Shown here: one piece after another, positions 17,019 through 24,464 of the stretch
How the letters are laid out: each line of letters starts with the position of its first letter
Numbering within the stretch: position 1 is the stretch's first letter
Source: Acidobacteriota bacterium
GTDB taxonomy: Bacteria > Actinomycetota > Acidimicrobiia > Acidimicrobiales > Palsa-688
DNA length: 64,000 nt
Direction of reading: 5' to 3'
Assembly: GCA_028876385.1 (NCBI GenBank)
Contig: JAGWSF010000109.1
Span: forward strand, 90,669 to 154,668
The notes under the pieces: generated by a model
Told to the model about the DNA's origin: nothing
The model's input: the letters and a program-made list of their open reading frames with translations, nothing else
Database searches by the model: none
Made by a program: the position numbers and the translations under genes

Positions 17019-18644
17019 ATGACCGACGCGGACGCTCCCTGGCGCGCCGACCTCCGCCGACGGTGGTACGCCGAAGGATGGTTCGGCCCGGATACCCTCG
17101 CCCAGGCCTTCACGCGTTCAGCGGCAGCCCATCCGGACGCTTGCCTGCACTTTGCGGGAAGCGACCATGCCGGAACCGTGCGCCTGCCCGAACTGCTGCG
17201 CCGCGGCACCGCCATGGCAACGGTCCTCCGCCGCCGAGGTCTCCAACCCGGAGATGTGTTAGCGGTACAGGTGCCAAATTGGGTTGAGGGGGCGGTCGCC
17301 TACGTGGCTGCCATGCTCCTGGGAGCGGTGGTCGTCCCGGTCATCCACATCTACGGGCCGGCCGAGGTGAGCTTCATCCTGCGCCAATCACGCGCCAGGG
17401 CCCTGATCATGCCTGACCGGTGGCGGCACTTCGACTACACGAACCGGCTCGCCGAGATGGGACCGCTACCCGACCTGGACCTGGTAGCGGTGATCGGCTC
17501 GGACATCCCGGCCGGAGCAGTGGCGTGGACCGAACTCGAGGAGGAGGCAGGCCGAGCGGAAAGTGCACCCGGTCCGGTCCCTACCACCGCCGCGCCCGAC
17601 GACCTCGCCTACCTCGTGTACACGTCGGGCACCACGGGGGAACCCAAGGGCGTGCAGCACAGCCACAACACACTGCTGGCCGAGGTCAGATCCACCGCGG
17701 CATGGCTGGGCACAGCGGCCACCGACGTATCCCTCGGCGCCTTTCCCGCTGGGCACATCGCCGGGGTGAGCTCACTTCTTCGCAGCCTCGTCCTCGGGAC
17801 CAGCGCCGTCCTGCTCGACGCGTGGGATCCCCACCTGGCGGCGGCCGCCGTCGAGCAGTACCGGGTCGGTTCGACGGCCGGGACGCCGTACTTCGTCACC
17901 TCCCTCCTCGAGGCGGCCGATGAAGACGGCGGGGACCTGTCGTCGCTCACCCGCTTCATGGTCGGAGCGGCCAATGTGCCGAGATCGGTCGTCGAGATGG
18001 CCGACGCGAGCGGCATCGCCGCCTACCGGGCCTACGGCTCAACCGAACATCCCACCATCTCCTCAGGTAGCTCCGATGATGCTCTCGCCCTTCGAGCGTC
18101 GACCGACGGGGCCCTGACTCCGGGTAACGAAGTACGCATCGTCGACGACGACGGCCACGACGTCGTAGCCGGCGCTCCGGGTGAGATCGTGAGCCGAGGC
18201 CCCGAGCAGTTCCTCGGCTACTCGGATCCCCGCTTCGACCAGGACAGCTACTGGCCCGGTGGCTGGTTCCGGACCGGCGACATCGGGATCATGGACGGTC
18301 GCCACCTGACCGTCGTCGACCGCAAGAAGGACATCATCATCAGGGGCGGGGAGAACATCGCGTCGAAGGAGGTCGAGGACCTTCTCCTGCTCCACCCCTC
18401 CGTGTCCGACGCCGCGGCCGTGGCTGCACCTGACACTCGGCTGGGGGAAACGGTGTGCGCCTTCGCCGTGCTCGAACCGGGCGCCCACCTGGATCTGGAG
18501 GATGTGCGCCGTCATTTCCGGGATGCCGGCGTGGCGATCCAGAAGACTCCCGAGCGGCTCGAAATCGTGGATGACTTGCCTCGAGGGCATGGCGGCAAGG
18601 TCCAGAAGGCGGAGCTACGCCAGCGCCTCCTGCCACCAGGATGA
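17019..18644 (+). CDS. AMP-forming acyl-CoA ligase
   Basis: A 541-residue ANL-superfamily ligase. Motifs in order are YLVYTSGTTGEPKGVQHSHN (about residue 195-215), YRAYGSTEHPTISSG, WFRTGDIGIMDGRHLTVVDR, KKDIIIRGGENIASKEVED and a C-terminal GHGGKVQKAEL with the adenylation Lys. The resemblance is closest to cyclohexanecarboxylate-CoA ligase/long-chain types, but substrate is not certain. GGAAGG lies five bases before the ATG. It is divergent from the thiolase-like gene, and its stop is only 3 bases from the stop of the convergent enoyl-CoA hydratase-family gene. Confidence 0.9.
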   Translation: MTDADAPWRADLRRRWYAEGWFGPDTLAQAFTRSAAAHPDACLHFAGSDHAGTVRLPELLRRGTAMATVLRRRGLQPGDVLAVQVPNWVEGAVAYVAAMLLGAVVVPVIHIYGPAEVSFILRQSRARALIMPDRWRHFDYTNRLAEMGPLPDLDLVAVIGSDIPAGAVAWTELEEEAGRAESAPGPVPTTAAPDDLAYLVYTSGTTGEPKGVQHSHNTLLAEVRSTAAWLGTAATDVSLGAFPAGHIAGVSSLLRSLVLGTSAVLLDAWDPHLAAAAVEQYRVGSTAGTPYFVTSLLEAADEDGGDLSSLTRFMVGAANVPRSVVEMADASGIAAYRAYGSTEHPTISSGSSDDALALRASTDGALTPGNEVRIVDDDGHDVVAGAPGEIVSRGPEQFLGYSDPRFDQDSYWPGGWFRTGDIGIMDGRHLTVVDRKKDIIIRGGENIASKEVEDLLLLHPSVSDAAAVAAPDTRLGETVCAFAVLEPGAHLDLEDVRRHFRDAGVAIQKTPERLEIVDDLPRGHGGKVQKAELRQRLLPPG

Positions 18645-18647
18645 CCC

Positions 18648-19433
18648 TCAGCGCACCTCGGTCGGTCGGTCGAGGTGAAAGGTCGAACGCGCCGACCCGG
18701 GGGGCGGGTTGCCTATGTGGGTGTAGGAGAGGGCATTCTGAAGAGCCGTCGACCTGGTCATGTCGAGCGCCTCCCAGATGGCCCGCACCGTACCCTGAAC
18801 AGCTACGGGGCGCCGCCGGGCGATCCCGTCGGCGATCTCTCGTGCCCTGGTCCGCAGATCGGCGGCCGGCACCACCTCGCTGACAATTCCGAGACGGAGG
18901 GCCGATTCGGGTCCGATCCTCTCCTCATTGCCCATGAGAGCCCATCGCAGAACGTCGCCTACCGGCACACCCCGCTTGAGCAGCCCGATCGGCTCCAACG
19001 CCGATACGACGCCGCCGTTGGCGTGCGGATCGAAGAAGGTAGCGGCTTCGGAGCAGATGATGATATCCGCTTCGTTGATGAAGTACATTCCGCCGCCTGC
19101 GCACATCCCGTTGACGGCCGCCACGACCGGCTTCCAGACACCGTGATGCTTGGGTCCAAGAGTCGATCCGGGATCGGTTTGATTCCAGATATTGAGGTCG
19201 TACCACCAGACGCCCTCCTTGACATCGATCCCGGTGCAGAAAGCGCGGTCGCCGTTGGCCTGCAGTACGGCCACGTGGATCGAGTCGTCATCGCGCACCG
19301 TGCTCCACGCTTCGGAGACTTCAGCCGCCATGATCCGGTTGAAGGAGTTGAGCTTGTCCGGCCGATTGAGGGTGATGGTGGCGACGTTCGCCTCGACAGC
19401 GAACTCAATGGTTTCCGGACGTTCCAAAGACAT
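18648..19433 (-). CDS. Enoyl-CoA hydratase/isomerase family protein
   Basis: A crotonase-fold protein of about 261 residues. The N-terminus has VATITLNRPDKLNSFNRIM, then RAFCTGIDVKEGVWW for the first oxyanion-hole region and MCAGGGMYFINEADIIICSE for the second. A Glu is present in VVSALEPIGLL, one of the usual catalytic positions. It may hydrate, isomerise or ring-cleave a CoA thioester. ATG at 19433 is used; an in-frame TTG at 19439 is also possible, and a TAGGTT hexamer ends 6 bases before that TTG. It follows the AttH-like gene by 15 bases, so it is probably the last gene of a four-gene operon. Confidence 0.88.
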   Translation of the reverse strand: MSLERPETIEFAVEANVATITLNRPDKLNSFNRIMAAEVSEAWSTVRDDDSIHVAVLQANGDRAFCTGIDVKEGVWWYDLNIWNQTDPGSTLGPKHHGVWKPVVAAVNGMCAGGGMYFINEADIIICSEAATFFDPHANGGVVSALEPIGLLKRGVPVGDVLRWALMGNEERIGPESALRLGIVSEVVPAADLRTRAREIADGIARRRPVAVQGTVRAIWEALDMTRSTALQNALSYTHIGNPPPGSARSTFHLDRPTEVR

Positions 19434-19448
19434 GCCCAAAAGAGTAAC

Positions 19449-20390
19449 CTACGTCACAACAAATTTAGGATACTGGTTACGGTAGTCCTTGATCGGCCAC
19501 ACATCCTGGTCCTCACCCCAGATGGTGGCCCCGCCGATGTCCCACCGCATGAGCGTGTTGATACAGATGCTGGTCGAGCCGGGAAGGACCATCCGGCTGA
19601 GGGCGACACCTTCCGCGTGCAGGGCTCGCCCCTGCTCGTCGGCAGCGTCGATCGTCATCGAGGTGACCCACCCCGTGACCGGGTCCCTCTCGGTCTGTCG
19701 GGCGCCGCGGCGTAGATACGAGAGCACGGAGCCCGACCTCAGGTAGCCGCTGTGGGCCCGGTCCTCGGTCCGGTCGGGTACCGAGTAGGCGAGAAAGGAG
19801 GTCTCGGGCGAAGCGGCCCAGACATAGCCCACCCGCGGATATCCCCGTTCTGTGCGACGCCCCCAGGATCGGTCCCGCATGGCGTAGCAGTCGACCACAA
19901 TCTCTTCCCCGTCGAGACGGACGATCCCCGTCACGTGTCCGGTCTGGTCGAAATGGTGGGCCTTGGGATAGGGAGGGGACCCTGACCGCAGTGCCACGGG
20001 GGCTTCTAGGGCGTCGAAGCGAAGCTCGACCTCCAGTCGGTCCCGATCGGTGTACACGAGGTCGTAGGACATCAGTGGCTGGAGCACCTCGATGGTCATG
20101 CCGGTCGGGAACCGGAGCCGAGCCGGGTCAGCCTCGGACGGATACCGCAGCCAGGAGAACTGCTCGAAGAAGGGGATGGACCACGGATCAACCGACCGGT
20201 CGTCCCAGATCCACGCACCCCCTGCGCAAACACCGGGCTGGCTGCGCAAGCTCGTGTACAGCCACCCACCCATCCTCCGCTCGGGAACGAAGAAGGAATA
20301 CCAGAACGTCTCCGTGTCGTAGAAGTCCGAGGACGGCCGGTGCAGCCCGTCGTCGGAGGCGTTGAAGGAGGGTGCGTCGCCGCCCATCAT
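19449..20390 (-). CDS. AttH/CrtC-like (lipocalin-type) protein of unknown function
   Basis: A 313-residue cytosolic protein without signal peptide. Its sequence is rich in aromatic beta-strand patterns: ETFWYSFFVPERRMGGWLY, FDQTGHVTGIVRLDGEEIVV, MRDRSWGRRTERGYPRVGYV. This resembles the double-barrel AttH/hydroxyneurosporene-synthase-like proteins (DUF7064/7065-type) that often accompany actinobacterial lipid and steroid genes. I recognise the family loosely and know no activity for it; binding or modification of a hydrophobic molecule is a guess from the fold. Its ATG overlaps the stop of the phosphotransferase gene (ATGA, 20387-20390), so the two products probably act together. Confidence 0.65.
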   Translation of the reverse strand: MMGGDAPSFNASDDGLHRPSSDFYDTETFWYSFFVPERRMGGWLYTSLRSQPGVCAGGAWIWDDRSVDPWSIPFFEQFSWLRYPSEADPARLRFPTGMTIEVLQPLMSYDLVYTDRDRLEVELRFDALEAPVALRSGSPPYPKAHHFDQTGHVTGIVRLDGEEIVVDCYAMRDRSWGRRTERGYPRVGYVWAASPETSFLAYSVPDRTEDRAHSGYLRSGSVLSYLRRGARQTERDPVTGWVTSMTIDAADEQGRALHAEGVALSRMVLPGSTSICINTLMRWDIGGATIWGEDQDVWPIKDYRNQYPKFVVT

Positions 20391-21769
20391 GAATCGTCGC
20401 TCCGGAGGGGCGGCCAGGTCCGATCGTGGAGAGCTCCCGATGCCGACCTCATCAACTCATCCTCACGCATGACCCGGTTCCACACCGTCTCGATGTAACG
20501 ACGTTGGTCGACGGTGCCGGCAAGGTACGCCTCGTCCAGCCGGGACCGGGCATCCGCTATGGAGGAGAAGGGCACCTCGACGAGCTCCTGGATGTCCGAC
20601 AGTTCGTCCTGCACGAACTCGCGACCTGAGAGGTCGGCCTGCTCGAGGTACTTCACGACCCGGGCCAAACCCCGGATCCACTGCGCCGCCAGCGGGTCGG
20701 CGACCCGGGGGACTACGGTGCGCAAGGAAGCCAGCATATCGGCGTACGAATCGCTCCACTCGTGCCTAGTCGGAGTGGGAGACAGCGATGGGCGCTCGAG
20801 TCCCAAGCCCGCCACCTCGTTGAGGGCTTCGAGCCATAGTCGCCTGTGGAGCTGCCGGTAGATCATCAGGTTGCCTATGTCGCGTGTGGCACCGTCGGCG
20901 TCGTTGTGGGGTGGATTGAGGGTCGCCATCGTCGCCTCAGCAAAGAGCCGGTAGTACCAGACTCGCTCCTCGTCAATTCGGTGGCCGGACAACTGCTCAT
21001 ATTCGGAAAGGCGGTCCGGAAGACGGGTGAAGGTGTCCTGCACCGTGCGGAGGGACAGCCAGGCGATGTCGTCCATGGGATCACCGAAATGACAGAGCTC
21101 CCAATCGAGGACGGCCGCCACCGCTCCGTGGCGATACATGAAGTTTCCCGGGCCGGTGTCACCCTGCACGAGGACCACCGGACCGTCGTAGTCAGGAACG
21201 TTGGCCTCCAACCAGTCGACGGTGATTCGCAGGATCGGATCGATCCGGCCGTCCGGTCGGCTGGCCCGTTCCCTGAGCGCCGCAATCCGCTCGAGAGCAT
21301 GCTCCCGAGCCGACCGGACCGGACCGAGTCCACGGATCCGCAGAACCCGGGGATCGAGTCGGTGTTGAGCGGCGAGGCTGCGGATGAACCCCTGAGCGAT
21401 GCGAATCTGCTCCGCCGGATCGGTGATGCGGTGGAACCAGGTGTCACCTTCGATCCGCTCCATCAGAACGGCTTCGCGATCGGGGTGAACGGCGATCACC
21501 CGAGGGACCGGAACGTCGGTCTTCTTCAGGGCGCGGAGTACTTCGGCCTCCGTCCTCAGAGAATGAAAGGCCGTCTTGTCCGGCATCTGCGCCGGCGTGT
21601 ACCTCAAGAAGAGCTTGGCCGTGGGCTCCGCCGGTGGGCCGACATCGATGAACCAACCCTCCCTGGTACCCCCTCCGGGTATCCGGTCAGCGCGGGCTAC
21701 TCGGGTGGCAGTGACAGTTTCGATCCATTCGATGATCTCCGACCCGAGCCGGATCCCTTCTTCGGTCAC
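20387..21769 (-). CDS. Aminoglycoside-phosphotransferase-like (ACAD10-type) kinase
   Basis: A 460-residue protein-kinase-like phosphotransferase. Brenner-type catalytic motif is VLVQGDTGPGNFMYRHG near residue 210, followed by AVLDWELCHFGDPMDDIAWL as the metal-binding DxD-like segment. The usual HGD is QGD here, with the catalytic Asp kept. Related kinases fused to or placed beside acyl-CoA dehydrogenases (ACAD10/11) phosphorylate 4-hydroxyacyl-CoAs; a similar role on a hydroxylated acyl-CoA is inferred. The chain is longer than the typical 340 residues, with about 100 extra C-terminal residues. It overlaps the AttH-like gene by ATGA and follows the mycofactocin-type SDR gene by 33 bases. Confidence 0.85.
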   Translation of the reverse strand: MTEEGIRLGSEIIEWIETVTATRVARADRIPGGGTREGWFIDVGPPAEPTAKLFLRYTPAQMPDKTAFHSLRTEAEVLRALKKTDVPVPRVIAVHPDREAVLMERIEGDTWFHRITDPAEQIRIAQGFIRSLAAQHRLDPRVLRIRGLGPVRSAREHALERIAALRERASRPDGRIDPILRITVDWLEANVPDYDGPVVLVQGDTGPGNFMYRHGAVAAVLDWELCHFGDPMDDIAWLSLRTVQDTFTRLPDRLSEYEQLSGHRIDEERVWYYRLFAEATMATLNPPHNDADGATRDIGNLMIYRQLHRRLWLEALNEVAGLGLERPSLSPTPTRHEWSDSYADMLASLRTVVPRVADPLAAQWIRGLARVVKYLEQADLSGREFVQDELSDIQELVEVPFSSIADARSRLDEAYLAGTVDQRRYIETVWNRVMREDELMRSASGALHDRTWPPLRSDDS

Positions 21770-21802
21770 GAACGCCCCGCTGCGATTGTGCTGATGAGAC
21801 GA

Positions 21803-22636
21803 TCAGCGGATACAGAAGCCGGCATCGACGGGCAGGGCTACCCCGGTGATCCACTTGGCCTGGTCGGAAACGAGAAAAGCGACCGCATCAGCGATGTCTT
21901 CCGGCTCGAGGATCTCCACCGGCAAAGCGTTCTGCATGGCTGAAATCGTGTTGTCTCCACCGGCCGCGGCCTGGGCCATCAGGCCGGCCATGGCTTCGTT
22001 CATCGTCATGCCCGACTTGACTCCCGTCGGGTGAACGCTATTCACCCGAATCCCTTCGGGGGCCAGGGTCACCGCCAGCTGTTTCATCAACCCGACCAGC
22101 CCCGTCTTGGCGGCGGTGTAGGCCTGCCCACCTGCTTCCGGGCTGGGCGACGCCCGCAGGCCCGCAGTGGAGCTGGTGATGACGATGTTTCCGCCAGGAC
22201 CCGACTCCCGAAGTTTGGGCAAGGCGACCGACACCGTGTTGAACACGCCGGTCAGGTTGGTGGCGATGATGTCGCTCCAAACCCTGGCCGGGTCTCCGCC
22301 CGGTCCCAGGCGGACGATGCCGGCGTTGGCCAGGATGATGTCGACCCGGCCGAGGGACGTCATGCCCTCGTCGAATACCCTCTGGAGACCGTCCATGTCC
22401 CGGACGTCACCCTTAAGAGCCACGATCTTGCGCCCCTCTGCCTCGACCAGACGCACCGTCTCCTCCAGGTCGGAGGCTGTGGCGTTCGGGTAGTCCATCG
22501 AGTCGATGTCGGCACAGATATCGACCGCCAGGATGTCCGCTCCCAGGCTGGCCAGCCGCACGGCGTGAGCCCGTCCCTGGCCCCGGGCCGCGCCCGTGAT
22601 GAACGCAACCTTGCCGGTCAGGCCGTTGCTGCCCAT
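21803..22636 (-). CDS. Mycofactocin-coupled SDR family oxidoreductase
   Basis: A 277-residue SDR starting MGSNGLTGKVAFITGAARGQ. The GAARGQGRAHAVRLA glycine motif followed by ILAVDICADIDSMDYPNA, a long insertion after the second strand, is the mark of SDRs that hold NAD tightly and use mycofactocin as external electron acceptor. The active site is AYTAAKTGLVG and the C-terminus VALPVDAGFCIR. TTGGAGG sits six bases before the ATG at 22636, deciding that start over one four codons earlier. It heads a probable operon with the phosphotransferase, AttH-like and crotonase genes. It probably oxidises a secondary alcohol. Confidence 0.88.
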   Translation of the reverse strand: MGSNGLTGKVAFITGAARGQGRAHAVRLASLGADILAVDICADIDSMDYPNATASDLEETVRLVEAEGRKIVALKGDVRDMDGLQRVFDEGMTSLGRVDIILANAGIVRLGPGGDPARVWSDIIATNLTGVFNTVSVALPKLRESGPGGNIVITSSTAGLRASPSPEAGGQAYTAAKTGLVGLMKQLAVTLAPEGIRVNSVHPTGVKSGMTMNEAMAGLMAQAAAGGDNTISAMQNALPVEILEPEDIADAVAFLVSDQAKWITGVALPVDAGFCIR

Positions 22637-22865
22637 GAAAACCTCCAACTCGACGATTCCCCCCTCGCCTCATGGCAAGGTTGCAGTCTGATCACCTTAT
22701 CCACGGGCATTCCTGTCCGTCCAGTAAAGAGTGACCTAAAATCTAGCGCACCACGTTGTGGGCTCGAAGTGCGGGGGCCCTCAGGCGTTGAAAACCAAGC
22801 AGCAACCCGTTAATGTCCGATTGTCAGCAACTGACAGGGAAGTCCGAACCGGGGGACGTAAGGAC

Positions 22866-24179
22866 ATGGCTGAGAAAGTCGTGGTCGACTTCGACCAGCA
22901 CTCCAAGGAGTACCGAGAGCGCGGGATGGAGATCGCCGCCGAGATTCGGGCGAAGTGCCCGGTCACTTGGGTGGAAAATTACGGAGGTCACTGGCTCGTC
23001 ACCGCCCTCGACGAGGCCAGCGCCATGTACAAGCGCCCAGACCTCTTCTCGGCGGTCAAGGACGTCAACGACCCCGAGGGCCCGTTTCAAGGGATCCAGA
23101 TACCCAACTCGGCGCCATTCGTCCAGTCCGGCTTCCTCGAGATGGACCCTCCGCGCCAGCTCGAATACCGACGCATCCTCAACTCGTATCTGTCGCCCTC
23201 AGGGGTGGAGAAATGGCGTCCTCTCGTCGAGGATTTCACCCACGCCTGCATCGACGAAGTCATCGAGCAGGGGCGGGCGGACTTCGTCGAGGAGATTGTC
23301 AATGTGGTGCCGGCCATCTTGACCTTGGCCATGATCGGCCTGCCGCTCGAGGACTGGAGGGTCTACTGCGAGCCGGCCCACGCCGGGATCTACACGCCAC
23401 CCGACAGTCCCGACCGGCCCCGGGTCGACCAGATGTCGATGGACATGATGAACAATCTCTTCGGGGCCATTGCGTCGGCTCACGAGAAGTCCCGTCCCGG
23501 CCTGCTTCAGGCCCTGCTCGAAGCCCGCATCGACGACGAGCCGCTCAGCGACATGGACATCCTCTTCACGCTGTTCCTGATCATCGGAGGGGGCTTCGAC
23601 ACCACCACGGCACTGACGTCGAGTTCGTGGCGTTGGTTGGCCGAGAATCCAGCCGAGCGAGCGCGCCTCCTCAGCGGTGACGCCGCGCTCTGGAATACTG
23701 CTACCGAAGAGTTCCTGCGGTACTTCACACCCGCCCAAGGCGACGCCCGGACCGTGACCCAGGACTGCGAAGTCGCAGGATTCCGGTTTGCCAAGCACGA
23801 CCGAGTACTCATCTCATTCGCCATTCCCAACCGCGATCCGAAGTACTTCGAGGATCCCGACGTGCTGAAGCTCGATCGGTTCCCGAACCGCCACGCCGCG
23901 TTCGGTCTCGGCAACCACCGGTGCCTCGGCTCGAACCTGGCTCGGATGCAGTTCAAGACCATCATGCAGGGAGCCCTGGAGCGCATCCCCGAGTACACCA
24001 TCGACTACGACGGCACAGAACGCTATGAGACCATCGGGATCATCAACGGTTACCGGTCGATGCCCTTCACCTTCACCCCAGGCAACCGCCGGGGCCCGGG
24101 GCTCCAAGCCACGATCGAGGCGTGGCAGCAGAGACTCGACGACGAGGCCGCCGCGGCGGGCCGCGACCCGAATCAGTAG
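22866..24179 (+). CDS. Cytochrome P450 monooxygenase
   Basis: A 437-residue soluble bacterial P450. Oxygen-activation I-helix motif is GGGFDTTTAL at residues 241-250, the ExxR motif is EFLR at 282-285, and the heme thiolate is Cys353 in FGLGNHRCLGSNLAR. It would hydroxylate a hydrophobic substrate using electrons from ferredoxin. The start at 22866 (MAEKVVVDFDQHSKEY) follows AAGGA; a longer reading upstream lacks family similarity. The ferredoxin gene begins 15 bases after its stop, giving a classic class I P450 pair; no ferredoxin reductase is in the window. It is divergent from the SDR operon. Confidence 0.93.
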   Translation: MAEKVVVDFDQHSKEYRERGMEIAAEIRAKCPVTWVENYGGHWLVTALDEASAMYKRPDLFSAVKDVNDPEGPFQGIQIPNSAPFVQSGFLEMDPPRQLEYRRILNSYLSPSGVEKWRPLVEDFTHACIDEVIEQGRADFVEEIVNVVPAILTLAMIGLPLEDWRVYCEPAHAGIYTPPDSPDRPRVDQMSMDMMNNLFGAIASAHEKSRPGLLQALLEARIDDEPLSDMDILFTLFLIIGGGFDTTTALTSSSWRWLAENPAERARLLSGDAALWNTATEEFLRYFTPAQGDARTVTQDCEVAGFRFAKHDRVLISFAIPNRDPKYFEDPDVLKLDRFPNRHAAFGLGNHRCLGSNLARMQFKTIMQGALERIPEYTIDYDGTERYETIGIINGYRSMPFTFTPGNRRGPGLQATIEAWQQRLDDEAAAAGRDPNQ

Positions 24180-24193
24180 GAGGAGCACCGAGC

Positions 24194-24388
24194 ATGCGCG
24201 TAGTTGTCCAAGACGATGTCTGCCAAGGCCACACCCTCTGCTGCATGACCGCGCCCGAGGTCTTCGGCCTTCGCGAGGACGACGGCCACTCCTTCGTCCA
24301 GATAAGTGAGTTCACGCCGGAACAGCTCGAGGCAGCCAAGCGTGCTGCGCTCAACTGCCCCGAGCAGGCCATCCTCGTAGAGGACTGA
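24194..24388 (+). CDS. Small iron-sulfur ferredoxin for the P450
   Basis: A 64-residue ferredoxin, MRVVVQDDVCQGHTLCCMTA, with Cys in DVCQGHTLCC and a final ALNCPEQAI. The reduced Cys set (C-x5-C and a distal CP) and the APEVFGLREDDG segment match the one-cluster 3Fe-4S/4Fe-4S ferredoxins that partner actinobacterial P450s. TAGGAGGAG, partly in the P450 stop, is the ribosome site and fixes the ATG at 24194; a longer in-frame reading upstream overlaps the P450 and has no family character. Its job is to deliver electrons to the P450 encoded just before it. Confidence 0.9.
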   Translation: MRVVVQDDVCQGHTLCCMTAPEVFGLREDDGHSFVQISEFTPEQLEAAKRAALNCPEQAILVED

Positions 24389-24464
24389 CCAACCGAACTT
24401 TCCCCGGGCAGCTAGAGCCAAGAATCATGGCTTGATGGTTACGTCAAGTATCTCTAGGGAATAG

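Noticed and set aside
24431..24448. CTTGA...TCAAG stem between the ferredoxin and CoA-transferase genes as a terminator
   Set aside because: The stem has only five pairs, an eight-base loop and no T run, too weak to call a terminator.
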